Source of the DNA: Planctomycetota bacterium
GTDB taxonomy: Bacteria; Planctomycetota; B15-G4
DNA: 64,000 bases
Direction of reading: 5' to 3'
Assembly (NCBI GenBank): GCA_021604805.1
Contig: BQJR01000003.1
Span: forward strand, 248,001 to 312,000
Every line of letters starts with the position of its first letter. The stretch's first letter is position 1. Both the position numbers and the translations under genes were made by a program. Under the pieces are notes generated by a model, which worked only from the letters and a program-made list of their open reading frames with translations, searched no databases and was not told where the DNA came from. Below, one piece after another: positions 33,398 through 42,007 of the stretch.

Positions 33398-34629
33398 GCG
33401 TGAACCATCGTGCGTGCGGCGCGCGCCGCCGACACGGGCGCCGAGTGACCGACCTTGTGCAGCTTCACCGTGCGCAACACGCGCAGGGTCTTACGCTCTA
33501 GGAAACGCAGGTAGTAACCGCCTTCGGCCAGGCCCTTCCACACGTCGTTGGGCACTTGGAAGCGACGCGCCACGTCGAGGCGGCCGGCCGCGAACACGAA
33601 GCTCGGGTCGCCGGAGATCTCGGCCACATAAGCGCCGGTGCCGGGCACTTCGATCTCGGGCACTTCGTCGACCTCACCGAGGTCTTCCACGCGGGCGAAC
33701 TGGTAACCCTTGCCGAGGCCCGAGTTGCCGAGCGACGTGAGCAAGCTCGCGAGCCAGGAACCGAGCAAGCCGTAGCGACGTCGGTAGAAGAGCTTGCGCG
33801 ACACCGCGTAGCGCGACATCGCCGCGCCCACGACCGGGCCGGCGCTGCGATTGAAGAAGTGCACCGCCGAGACGTTCGGCAAGACCATCGTGCTGAAACC
33901 CTTGCGATGCAGGCGCAAGCACAGGTCGGCGTCTTCGTAGTAGAGCGGGTAGGCCGTGTCGAAGGGGCCGAGTTCGCGCGCCAAGGGCGCGGGCATCATG
34001 AAGCAGTGACCGGAGAGTTGCGTGGCCGGCGTGGGCGAGGTCATCGTCCAGTGCTTGAGCGCACGACGCGTGCGCGCTGCGGCGTGACGCTTGCCCCAGA
34101 ACTTGAACAAGCGCGCGAAGGTCTCGGACTTCAGCTCGCACAGGCTCGGCAAGTCGCAGGGCGGGAGCCAGAAGAAGCGCCCGGCGTCGAGGAAACTCTT
34201 GGGGCCCACTTGCCCGCACTCGGGGTTGGCTTGCAGGTACTCGACCATATTGCGCAACGCGCCGCGGAAGATCATCACGTCGGGGTTGCTGACCAACACG
34301 AAGCGGCCGCGCGCGCGTTCGGCCGCCAGGTTCACGCCCACGGCGTAGCCCGAGTTCTGTCCGGCGCGGATCACGCTGACGCCGTCGGCCTCCAACGCAG
34401 TGAGGTGCGCTTCTTCGTTCCCGCCGCTGGCGTTGTCGAGCACGATGAACTCGAGGCCTTCACCCGGTTCGCGGCCGGCCAAGCGTTGCGTGCGCAAGTG
34501 TTCGATCAGCCCGCGCGTCATCGCGCCCGAGCGGTAGTTCACGATCAGCACCGACACTTCGGGGCGCTCACCCTGCTCGGTGTCGGCAGCAGGCTCGGAC
34601 GTGTTCGGAGTGGCGACGGCGGCGGTCAT
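33394..34629 (-). CDS. GT2 family glycosyltransferase with extra C-terminal domain
   Basis: 411 residues from ATG at 34629 (ATGA with wzt). Catalytic blocks: VSVLIVNYRSGAMTRGLIEHL, FIVLDNASGGNEEAHL, NSGYAVGVNLAAERARGRFVLVSNPDV and FDTAYPLYYEDADLCLRLHRKG. The last ~100 residues (after GLGKGYQFARVEDLGE) contain beta-rich sequence including an SFVFAAGRLDVARRF stretch and end in a basic tail; I cannot name this domain. Its position next to the exporter ATPase fits an early or chain-modifying transferase. Confidence 0.88.
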   Translation of the reverse strand: MTAAVATPNTSEPAADTEQGERPEVSVLIVNYRSGAMTRGLIEHLRTQRLAGREPGEGLEFIVLDNASGGNEEAHLTALEADGVSVIRAGQNSGYAVGVNLAAERARGRFVLVSNPDVMIFRGALRNMVEYLQANPECGQVGPKSFLDAGRFFWLPPCDLPSLCELKSETFARLFKFWGKRHAAARTRRALKHWTMTSPTPATQLSGHCFMMPAPLARELGPFDTAYPLYYEDADLCLRLHRKGFSTMVLPNVSAVHFFNRSAGPVVGAAMSRYAVSRKLFYRRRYGLLGSWLASLLTSLGNSGLGKGYQFARVEDLGEVDEVPEIEVPGTGAYVAEISGDPSFVFAAGRLDVARRFQVPNDVWKGLAEGGYYLRFLERKTLRVLRTVKLHKVGHSAPVSAARAARTMVHA

Positions 34630-35852
34630 GAGCTGCTGTCCAGCGAATCGAGAGTGAAGGAGTGAGCCAGGCGCACGATGCCCGGGATGTTCTGCTCCTG
34701 GTTCATCAGCAAGCCCTGATCGAGCTGGCGATGATCATAGACGTGCACGCCCGTCTCATCGAGGAGGTAGGCCACGAGGTGGTACTCGCCCTCGAGCAGC
34801 TCCAGGTTGGGCAGCGCCAGGCGCGCGCGATGGCGGCCGGGCTCGGGCACGGCGGGCAGATCGGTGGACATCGAGCTGAAGGACGAGACCACGATGTTGT
34901 CGTTGCGGAACAGCCCCACGCCCACGTGCACCACGTGCCGCGGCGCGCGGATCAGAAAGTCGACCTCGAAGGTCAGGTCGACGCCGGGCTGCAGCGCACC
35001 TTTCACCAAGCTGCCGTCGGCAGTCTCGAGCAGTCGCACCTCGAGGATCGCGGGCAGGCCCTCGCCCTCGATCTGCGTGTGCTGCGACATGGCGGCGTTG
35101 GGATCCGAGATCAGCGAGCGCTCGTAGTTCGCGTAGGCCACGGTGACATCTTGCGGGCGGCCCTGTTCGCGCACCTTGCCGTCGTCGATCCAGATGACTT
35201 CATCGCAGACCTGGCGCACGTCGTAGAGCGAGTGACTGCAGAACAGGATCGACTTGCCGCGCTCGCGGAAGTCGAAGATGCGATCGATGCACTTCTTCTG
35301 GAAGTACAGATCACCCACCGCGAGGATCTCGTCGATGATCAGCACTTCGGGGTCGATGGCGGTGGCCACGCTGAAGCCGAGACGCATCACCATGCCCGAG
35401 CTGTAAGTGCGCACGGGTTGGTCGATGTAGGTGCCGAGCTCGGCGAACTCGATGATGCCGTCGACCTTCTCGGCGATCTCGGCCTTCTTGAAGCCTTGCA
35501 CCTGCGCGGCCAGGTAGATGTTGTCGCGACCGGTGAACTCGGCGTGGAAGCCGGTGCCGAGCTCGAGCAGGCTGGCCACGCTGCCACGGATCTCGAACTC
35601 GCCGCCCGTGGGCAGCGTGGTGCCGGCGAGGATCTTGAGCAGCGTGGACTTGCCCGCGCCGTTCTCGCCGATGATCCCGAGCGCGCGGCCCTTCTTGACC
35701 TCGAAGCTCACGCCGTCGAGCGCGCGGTGCGCCATGTGGAACTTCGCCTTCCCGAAGGTCATCGCTTCTTTGAAGCGCGCGAAGGAACCCGGGTAGATGC
35801 GGTACTCCTTCTGGAGATCGCGAACGACGATGGAGACTTCGTGATCGCTCAT
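34626..35852 (-). CDS. wzt: Polysaccharide ABC exporter ATPase, Wzt type with C-terminal substrate domain
   Basis: 408 residues from ATG at 35852. The nucleotide-binding domain has Walker A GENGAGKST, signature YSSGMVMRLGFSVA, Walker B EVLIIDEILAVGD and the H-loop CSHSLYDVRQ; these match O-antigen and teichoic-acid exporters. Residues ~255-408 form a beta-rich extension (LEVRLLETADGSLVKGAL ... GEYHLVAYLLDETGVHVYDH), the place where Wzt proteins of this type recognise the modified non-reducing end of the glycan. It overlaps the permease by one base (TGATG). Confidence 0.92.
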   Translation of the reverse strand: MSDHEVSIVVRDLQKEYRIYPGSFARFKEAMTFGKAKFHMAHRALDGVSFEVKKGRALGIIGENGAGKSTLLKILAGTTLPTGGEFEIRGSVASLLELGTGFHAEFTGRDNIYLAAQVQGFKKAEIAEKVDGIIEFAELGTYIDQPVRTYSSGMVMRLGFSVATAIDPEVLIIDEILAVGDLYFQKKCIDRIFDFRERGKSILFCSHSLYDVRQVCDEVIWIDDGKVREQGRPQDVTVAYANYERSLISDPNAAMSQHTQIEGEGLPAILEVRLLETADGSLVKGALQPGVDLTFEVDFLIRAPRHVVHVGVGLFRNDNIVVSSFSSMSTDLPAVPEPGRHRARLALPNLELLEGEYHLVAYLLDETGVHVYDHRQLDQGLLMNQEQNIPGIVRLAHSFTLDSLDSSS

Positions 35853-36829
35853 CAGACCTCGTCCGCGAAGCGGCCCTTGCAGCGCAAGAACCAGGCGTAG
35901 CCGAGCCACTGCACCACGAGCGCGATGATCCCGAAGCGCAGCACCTTGCCCGGCTCCACCGGCACCTTGCCGTGCGAGAAGATCGCGCGGTACATGTCGA
36001 GCAGGCCAGCCATGGGGTTGAAGGACATGGCGTAGGTGATCGTGGAGAGCGCTTCGTGCTTCTGCGCGGCTTCGTCACGCGCAGCCACCGCCTCTTCGAC
36101 GTGCGCGTCGGGATCACCCTGAGCCGCCAGGTATTCCTGGTGGTTCACGTTCTCGATCAGCGCCGCGTGATGATCGGCCGCCAGGTTCTCCATGTGCCCC
36201 GGGTCGTAGAACACCGGCGTGGTGAACATCCAGAAGGTGACGAGCACCGGCACGGCCTGACTGATGTCGCGCACGAAGATGTTCGACGCCGACAAGAACA
36301 TCGCCACGCCGTTCACGAACAGGAACTGCAGGAACAGGATCAGCGGGAACCAGACCAGCGCCGCGGGCAGGCTGCCCACCACCGCGAGCTGCATGATCAG
36401 CAGGATCGCCATGCCGAGCAGGAAGTACACGTGGAAGACCACGGTCGTGTACGTGGGCAGCAGCTCGCTCGGAAACGCGATCTTCTTGATCAGGTTGGCG
36501 TTCTCGAGCACCACGCCGCTGCCGCGCGTGAGGCCCTCGGCCAGCACCGTCCAGGGCAGGATCCCGGTGACGAGATAGAAGGTGGAGCGCCAGCCTTCGT
36601 TGCCTTCGCCGTGCGGGGCGAGCGTGTCGCTGAACCCGATCTTCAGGATCTTGGCGAAGACCAAGTAGTAGATCGCGAAGAGCATCACCGGCTGGATGAT
36701 CGGCCACAGCCGACCGAGCATCGAGCCTTCGATGCGCGCCTTCAGCTCACGGTGCACGAAGGCCACGAGCAACTCGTGGTGCCGGAACATCACGGCCGGG
36801 AAGGCCAGGGCTTGCCGCAGGGGCTTCAC
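35852..36829 (-). CDS. wzm: Polysaccharide ABC exporter permease, Wzm type
   Basis: 325 residues from GTG at 36829. It opens with the amphipathic FRHHELLVAFVHRELKARIEGSMLGRLWPIIQP typical of ABC-2 glycan permeases, followed by about six spans (VMLFAIYYLVFAKIL, YFLLGMAILLIMQLAVV, AVPVLVTFWMFTTPVFY, FGIIALVVQWLGYAWFL). Between spans 5 and 6 lies an unusual charged insertion of ~40 residues (GDPDAHVEEAVAARDEAAQKHE) not expected in this loop. With wzt it exports a completed, lipid-linked glycan across the inner membrane. It is first in the large glycan operon. Confidence 0.92.
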   Translation of the reverse strand: MKPLRQALAFPAVMFRHHELLVAFVHRELKARIEGSMLGRLWPIIQPVMLFAIYYLVFAKILKIGFSDTLAPHGEGNEGWRSTFYLVTGILPWTVLAEGLTRGSGVVLENANLIKKIAFPSELLPTYTTVVFHVYFLLGMAILLIMQLAVVGSLPAALVWFPLILFLQFLFVNGVAMFLSASNIFVRDISQAVPVLVTFWMFTTPVFYDPGHMENLAADHHAALIENVNHQEYLAAQGDPDAHVEEAVAARDEAAQKHEALSTITYAMSFNPMAGLLDMYRAIFSHGKVPVEPGKVLRFGIIALVVQWLGYAWFLRCKGRFADEV

Positions 36830-36879
36830 GTGGGAGAGATCGCCGAAGGGGCCCTAGGAACTCGGAAAACGAACGGCGC

Positions 36880-36908
36880 AGTCTATCTCAGTGAGCGCTC
36901 GCGATCAC
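36880..36908 (-). promoter_or_regulatory. Candidate promoter of the glycan export operon
   Basis: Minus strand: GTGATC, 17-base spacer, TAGACT. The -10 box matches those of the lipoprotein operon at 40636 and, in form, several others here. A start near 36873 would give a leader of about 45 bases. Confidence 0.45.
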
Positions 36909-36961
36909 GGCGGACCACGGTGAGCTTTGTCGCGACCTCTGTCGCACCCGGGGGAGCGCGG

Positions 36962-37852
36962 TCAGAGCTGGGGGTCGTGGGCTCGAGCTGCGGCGCCGAG
37001 CAGGCCGGCGAGGTCGCCGGTTTGGGCGGCCTGCACCGGCAGGTCGCGGCGGCCGTCGCCAAGAGGATGGCGCGCGATGGCCTGACGAGCCGCGTCGATC
37101 AGCTCGGGGAATCCGGCCGCCACGCCCCCACCGACCACGATTCGGGCCGGGTCGAAGAGCGTGACGATCAGCTCCGTGATGGCGCCCATGGCCTGCAGCG
37201 CCTCCTGCACGGCCTCTTGCGCCTCGGGAGCCCCCCTGCGCCAGGCCGCCAGCAGATCGTGGGCGGTGTCGCCGAGACCCAGCTCCGCGGCGCGCTGACC
37301 GAGCGCGCGCCCGCCGAGGTAGCTCTCGAAGCAGCCGTCCACGCCCGCCGTACCAGGGCGCCCGCTCCAGCGATGCACCACGTGGCCGCCCTCGCCCGCC
37401 ATGCCGCGTTGCCCCTCCACCAGCCGGCCGCCGCACACGAAGCCCGTGCCCACGCCGGTGCCCACGAAGATCGCAGCCAGCTCGGATTCGCCGAGCGCTT
37501 GCGCCTCGCCGAGCGCCGCGGCGTTCACGTCGTTGATCAGCACGACGCCGCGCCCGCTGGCCGCCGAGAGTTCCTGCACGAGCGGCAAGTCGCTGATCCC
37601 GAGCGAGGGACTGTGACGCACGCAGCCAGCGTGGCGATCGAGTACGCCGGCCATCGCCACCCCCACCGCGCTGCACGTGCTGGTCGGGTCAAGTTCGGAA
37701 CACAGCGAGGCCAAGGTCGCGATGAGCGCCGCGCCATCGTCCTGCGGTGTGCCGCGACGCGCACGCTCGAAGACCTCGCCCGCCCTCCCCACGCGCGCGC
37801 CGCGCACGTGGGTGCCGCCCACGTCGAAGGCGAGCACGGCGCTGTCGCTCAC
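36962..37852 (-). CDS. ROK family sugar kinase, zinc motif degraded
   Basis: 296 residues from GTG at 37852 (GTGA with the sulfatase-like gene). ATP and sugar motifs: VLAFDVGGTHVRGARV, VGVAMAGVLD, VVLINDVNAAALGEA (catalytic Asp108), FVGTGVGTGFVCGGRLVEG and GMAGEGGHVV (His157). In most ROK proteins the next block is a C-x-C-G-x-x-G-C-x-E zinc site; here it reads WSGRPGTAGVDGCFES, keeping only the last cysteine. It probably phosphorylates a hexose or N-acetyl-hexosamine. There is no DNA-binding domain, so it is a kinase rather than a repressor. Confidence 0.88.
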   Translation of the reverse strand: MSDSAVLAFDVGGTHVRGARVGRAGEVFERARRGTPQDDGAALIATLASLCSELDPTSTCSAVGVAMAGVLDRHAGCVRHSPSLGISDLPLVQELSAASGRGVVLINDVNAAALGEAQALGESELAAIFVGTGVGTGFVCGGRLVEGQRGMAGEGGHVVHRWSGRPGTAGVDGCFESYLGGRALGQRAAELGLGDTAHDLLAAWRRGAPEAQEAVQEALQAMGAITELIVTLFDPARIVVGGGVAAGFPELIDAARQAIARHPLGDGRRDLPVQAAQTGDLAGLLGAAARAHDPQL

Positions 37853-40065
37853 CGCTGCACCGGCCAGGCGGCGCTCTCGGTGAGTTCGTCGCGATACCAG
37901 TTCTCGAAACTCTCGGCCAAGGACTCGGCTTCCGTGCGCAACACGAGGTCGTCGTCCCCCTCGAGCAGGTTCTGACGCGCGAGCGGATCCACCGAGAGGT
38001 CGAAGAGCCCGCGCAGGTCGAGCACGGGGTCGGAGAGGTACAGCATGTCGCCGCGCCGACTGGCTTCGAGACGGCGCGTGGTCACGCCCGTGTGCGGCAT
38101 CAACACCGCGTGCAGTCGGCGGTCGCTGCCGTCGGGGCCGTAGGGCGGCGGCTCGCGGCCGGGCAGCGCATCGGCCGAAGCCAAACCGCTGCGTTGTCCG
38201 ATCAACACACTCAGGTCGGCGAGCGTGATGGCTTCGTGCACCGGTCGGCTGAGCGCAGGCAAACCCGGCGCGACGAGCAAGGCCGGCGTGGTCACGACCT
38301 CGTCGAAGAGCGATTGCCCCGCGCCGCGACCGCCGTGCTCGAAGAACTCCTGACCGTGCGTGCCGACCACCACGAAGAGCGTGCTCGACCACTGATCGAG
38401 CTCCTGGATGCCGCGCACGAGGTCACCGATGGCGCGGTCGACGCGCGCCAACTCGGCGTCGTAGTACGGGCCGAGTTCCATCGCCATCGACTCGGCCACT
38501 CCCGGGCGCGGATCCATCGGTCGCAGGAAGTCCACGAGCTCGGGGTCAGGCGTCGTGCGCACGGCCGCTTGGTCTTGCGGCTCCGACTGGTGCGGCGGCA
38601 GCAAGTCGCCGAAGTGCATCACGAGGAAGGAGTCGAAGGGCGCCACCTCGTACAACCAGTCGACGGCGTATTCCACCAACACCGGCGCCGGCACGGCGCG
38701 ACGCAAGCTGTGATCGAAGCCGCGGTGCAAGCCGGTACTCGGACCGATCACGCTGGTGGAACCGAAGGCCGCGGTGCTCACGCCGGCCCAGCTGGCCCAG
38801 TGCGCCAAGGTGGGAAGCCGCGGCGACAACTTACGCCCCGACGCCATGCCCACACCGTGCACGAGCGGCGAACGCCCCGTGAGCAAGGTGGCCACGTTCG
38901 GCGTGCTCCACGACGACGGCAACATGACTTTCGACCAGAGCGTGCCGAGCTGCGCCAGCTCGTCGAGGTTGGGCGTGTGACCGTGTTCGTAGCCGAGCGC
39001 GCCGAGGCGGTCGCTGCGCAAGCCGTCGATGAGCACGAGCACGACACGTTTCGATTCGGCGGGGTCCGGCGCGCGGCGCGGCGCGACCTGCGGCTCCGTG
39101 ATCATCACTTCGCGCAGACCCACGAACATGTTCTCGCCGCCCTCGAGCACGAACTCGAGTTCGAGCGGACGACCCTCGAAGTTCGTGAGCGACGCGCGGA
39201 TCAAGGTCTCGTAGGCGGGGTCACCCTCGGGGCCCGGCTGCGCGACTTCGCGCAAGGACGTGTTGCTGATCAGCTCGTCGCCGACGCGGATGAGCAGTCG
39301 GGCCGGCGCGAGCACGTTTGCCGGCGCTTGCGGGTGCACGCGCACCACAACCTCCAACTGTGCGTCGACGCCGATCTCTTCGAGCACGAAGTCCGCCGAC
39401 TGTCCCGACACCAGCTCGAGGCACGCGGGGCCCGGCAGACCGACGCGCGCGCTGGTCACGCTGCTCGGCGCCGCCACGCGATCGAGCGCGCGCTGTGCGA
39501 GCAAGTCGGCGGCGAGATGACGCACGGCCAGCGGGCGCTCCTCGGGACGTCGCCCGCGACCTTCCGACTCGAGCACCACGTCGGCGATGAGCAAGCCGCC
39601 CATGGTCGGGCGCGCGGCGGTGCCCAACGCGGCCAACTCCACTTCGATCTGTTCGCCCGCGTCGACGGGGAGCGGCACGCGTTCCTGCTTCCAGCGCTCG
39701 TCGCTCCCGGGCAGCACGGCCAGTTCCTGGGTGCGGCCGTCACCGCGCACGATGCGCACGGCGAGCTGCGGGCGCCCCGCGAGATAGGCCTGGTTCAAGC
39801 GCAACACGGCGTTGTCGCCGGGGACACGCACGGAGAAGCGCAGCTCGTCGCCGGAGTGCAGGTTCCAGGTCATGCGCTCCTCGCCGGCCAAGGGCACCGG
39901 TTCGAAGCGGCCCACGTAGTTGGCGGGCGTGAGGCGCAGACGACGGTCGGCGCGCGGCAAGCTGTCGTCGCTGAAGGCCCAGTAGCCGAGCAGGACGAGC
40001 AGGGCCAGACACACCAAGCCGAGACGCAAGCCGGCCACCGCAGCGGCGCGCTCCGAGCGCGTCAC
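37849..40065 (-). CDS. Membrane-anchored sulfatase/phosphatase-superfamily protein, active site altered
   Basis: 738 residues from GTG at 40065. One N-terminal span (VCLALLVLLGYWAF) anchors it with the rest outside. Residues ~45-320 are a beta-rich region with no name I can give. From residue 341 an alkaline-phosphatase-superfamily core follows: VVLVLIDGLRSDRLGALGY, HTPNLDELA, LLTGRSPLVHGV, FFEHGG. Where sulfatases have C-x-P-S-R the sequence is S387-T-P-N-V, and the metal-binding D-H-G-E is T569-H-G-Q. Loss of the cysteine, arginine and aspartate makes ordinary sulfatase activity unlikely; a phospho-transferase or binding role is possible. Confidence 0.8.
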   Translation of the reverse strand: MTRSERAAAVAGLRLGLVCLALLVLLGYWAFSDDSLPRADRRLRLTPANYVGRFEPVPLAGEERMTWNLHSGDELRFSVRVPGDNAVLRLNQAYLAGRPQLAVRIVRGDGRTQELAVLPGSDERWKQERVPLPVDAGEQIEVELAALGTAARPTMGGLLIADVVLESEGRGRRPEERPLAVRHLAADLLAQRALDRVAAPSSVTSARVGLPGPACLELVSGQSADFVLEEIGVDAQLEVVVRVHPQAPANVLAPARLLIRVGDELISNTSLREVAQPGPEGDPAYETLIRASLTNFEGRPLELEFVLEGGENMFVGLREVMITEPQVAPRRAPDPAESKRVVLVLIDGLRSDRLGALGYEHGHTPNLDELAQLGTLWSKVMLPSSWSTPNVATLLTGRSPLVHGVGMASGRKLSPRLPTLAHWASWAGVSTAAFGSTSVIGPSTGLHRGFDHSLRRAVPAPVLVEYAVDWLYEVAPFDSFLVMHFGDLLPPHQSEPQDQAAVRTTPDPELVDFLRPMDPRPGVAESMAMELGPYYDAELARVDRAIGDLVRGIQELDQWSSTLFVVVGTHGQEFFEHGGRGAGQSLFDEVVTTPALLVAPGLPALSRPVHEAITLADLSVLIGQRSGLASADALPGREPPPYGPDGSDRRLHAVLMPHTGVTTRRLEASRRGDMLYLSDPVLDLRGLFDLSVDPLARQNLLEGDDDLVLRTEAESLAESFENWYRDELTESAAWPVQR

Positions 40066-40580
40066 GGGGAGGCCGCTCCGTCGTGCGCGTCGAAGCGCAC
40101 GCGGTACTCGGCGAGCAGCGCGCCCATGCGCGCGATCAAGTACTCGGCCTCGTCGTAGTCGTCACGCCAGTCTTCCCAATCGTTGCTCTCGCGGATGTGA
40201 CGCGCGAGTGTGCCGCCTTTGCGGATCACTTGCTCGCTCACACGCACGCGCACCTCGTGCACGCCGTCTTCGAGCGGACGCAGCTCGGCGATGGCGCGCC
40301 GACGTGACGGCCCGCGCACCTCGCGCACCGACGGTCCGTACTGCCAGTCGGTTTCGATGCGGCCACTGCTGAGGTCCTGCTTCATCACGCGGTAGCCGGA
40401 GCCGTCGAGCGCGTCGACCACTTGCTGGTAGAGGTTGCTGTACGACAGGCGCTCGAGGTTCATCACGGCCCAGCGTTCGGGGCTCGACGTGCAAGCGCCC
40501 AGGGTCAGCGCGAGTGCGAGCAGCGCGCACGGCCAGCGCAACGCAGCAAGAGGAAGTCGACGCGGGTTCGTGGACGGCAT
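40062..40580 (-). CDS. Small lipoprotein of unknown function
   Basis: 172 residues from ATG at 40580. The N-terminus PLAALRWPCALLALALTLGAC is a lipoprotein signal with Cys at the lipobox (LTLGAC). The mature part is mixed alpha/beta with many charged residues (LYQQVVDALDGSGYRVMKQDLSSGRIETDWQYG, an outer-membrane-assembly-like strand) and ends in an acidic helix. The GRIETDW...R-A-I-A-E-L pattern recalls the BamC/DUF799 type of small periplasmic lipoproteins, but not firmly. It is first in an operon with the sulfatase-like and ROK genes. Confidence 0.75.
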   Translation of the reverse strand: MPSTNPRRLPLAALRWPCALLALALTLGACTSSPERWAVMNLERLSYSNLYQQVVDALDGSGYRVMKQDLSSGRIETDWQYGPSVREVRGPSRRRAIAELRPLEDGVHEVRVRVSEQVIRKGGTLARHIRESNDWEDWRDDYDEAEYLIARMGALLAEYRVRFDAHDGAASP

Positions 40581-40635
40581 GGGCGGGCAGTCGGCTCGAG
40601 GGACGGAGGGCGCGGACGACGCCACGTGCGCGCCG

Positions 40636-40664
40636 AGTCTAACGGCGCGCTCCGGCCGATTCAC
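40636..40664 (-). promoter_or_regulatory. Candidate promoter of the lipoprotein-sulfatase-ROK operon
   Basis: Minus strand: GTGAAT, 17-base spacer, TAGACT. It overlaps the last codons of der, so transcription starts just inside the end of the upstream gene. The same GTGAnn-17-TAGACT layout precedes wzm. Confidence 0.45.
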
Positions 40665-42007
40665 GAAGGCTGACTGCGCTCCGCGAATCGCAGTCGGATC
40701 GGCACCTCGCCGAAGGGCAGCTCTTGCTGGAGACGGCGCTCCAGAAAGCGTCGCCACGCGTCTTCGAAGAGCGAGGGATCGTTCACGAAGAGCAAGACAG
40801 TGGGCGGATGCGTGGCCACTTGGCTGCCGTAGTAGATCTTACCGATGCGGCCCTGCACCGGGCGCGGGCGACGCGTCTCGTAGGCCTTGCGCAGTGCTCG
40901 GTTGAGTTCGCCGGTGCCCACGCGCTGACCGGCCTGGTCGTGCAGCTCCGCGGCGAGCTGCAAGGTGGGCACGAGGTTCAGGTTCTCGGGCGCGGAGATG
41001 AACGCGATCGGCGCGTTGGGCAGCGCCTTGATCGTGTTGCGCAGGTACTCCTCGTAGGCCGCGGGTTCGGCGTGGCCGCGCGCCAGGTCCCACTTGGTGA
41101 CGACCATGATCGCGGGCCGCGAGGTCTCACCGATCATGCCGCCGATCTGTTTGTCGATGCGCCCCACTTCGCGCGTGGCGTCGAGCAGCAGCAGCACCAC
41201 GTCGGCGCGACGGATGGCGCGCTCGCTGCGCGCTTGCCCGAAGAACTCCACGGAGTCGGAGATCGTGGCGCGCTTGCGCATGCCGGCGGTGTCGATGGCG
41301 ACGTAGCGTCGACCCTTCACGCTGAAGGGCACGTCGACGGCGTCGCGCGTGGTGCCCGGCACGTTCGACACGATCACGCGTTGGTCGCCCACGAGCGCGT
41401 TCACCAGCGTGGACTTGCCCACGTTCATGCGTCCCACGATGGCGAGGCGCACCACGTCGGAGGGGGCCATCGGGATCACGGCCGACTCGCCCACGCGCTC
41501 GAGCACGTCGTCGAGCAGACCTTCCACGCCCACGTTCTCCTTGGCGGAGAGGCACACCGGATCGCCGAGGCCCAACGCGTGCGCTTGCGCCACGCCTTGG
41601 TCGTCGGCGCGACCTTCCACTTTGTTCGCGACCAGGATCAGCGGGATGCCGAGCTTGCGCAGGCGGCGCGCGATGTCTTGGTCGAGTGCGTTCAGGCCGT
41701 CTTTGGCGTCGACCACGAAGAGCACGAGCTGCGCGAGGTCGAGCGCCATCGCGATCTGCTCGTCGATCTCTTGCTTGAGCAGCGCGTCGTCGACCATGCC
41801 GATGCCGCCGGTGTCGATCAGCTCGACCGAGCGGTTGTCCACGTCGAGCACGAAGGAGATGCGGTCGCGGGTCACGCCGGCCATCGGGTCTTCGATGGCG
41901 ATGCGGCTGCCGACCAAGGAGTTGAAGAGCGTGGACTTGCCGACGTTCGGTCGACCCACGATGACCACGCGCGGGATCCCGGCGATGGAGGAGGCGGGCG
42001 CGTTCAT
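40661..42007 (-). CDS. der: Ribosome-biogenesis GTPase Der (EngA)
   Basis: 448 residues, ATG at 42007 in an ATGA overlap with queE. Two tandem G domains: G1 VGRPNVGKS at ~16 and VGRMNVGKST at ~195, G3 DTGGIG and DTAGMR, G4 NKVEGR and TKWDLARG, then a C-terminal KH-like domain (RQ.. LPFGEVPIRLRF). Der assists 50S ribosome assembly. The first G4 is N-K-V-E rather than the usual N-K-x-D, a mild departure that may affect guanine specificity. Confidence 0.96.
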   Translation of the reverse strand: MNAPASSIAGIPRVVIVGRPNVGKSTLFNSLVGSRIAIEDPMAGVTRDRISFVLDVDNRSVELIDTGGIGMVDDALLKQEIDEQIAMALDLAQLVLFVVDAKDGLNALDQDIARRLRKLGIPLILVANKVEGRADDQGVAQAHALGLGDPVCLSAKENVGVEGLLDDVLERVGESAVIPMAPSDVVRLAIVGRMNVGKSTLVNALVGDQRVIVSNVPGTTRDAVDVPFSVKGRRYVAIDTAGMRKRATISDSVEFFGQARSERAIRRADVVLLLLDATREVGRIDKQIGGMIGETSRPAIMVVTKWDLARGHAEPAAYEEYLRNTIKALPNAPIAFISAPENLNLVPTLQLAAELHDQAGQRVGTGELNRALRKAYETRRPRPVQGRIGKIYYGSQVATHPPTVLLFVNDPSLFEDAWRRFLERRLQQELPFGEVPIRLRFAERSQPS

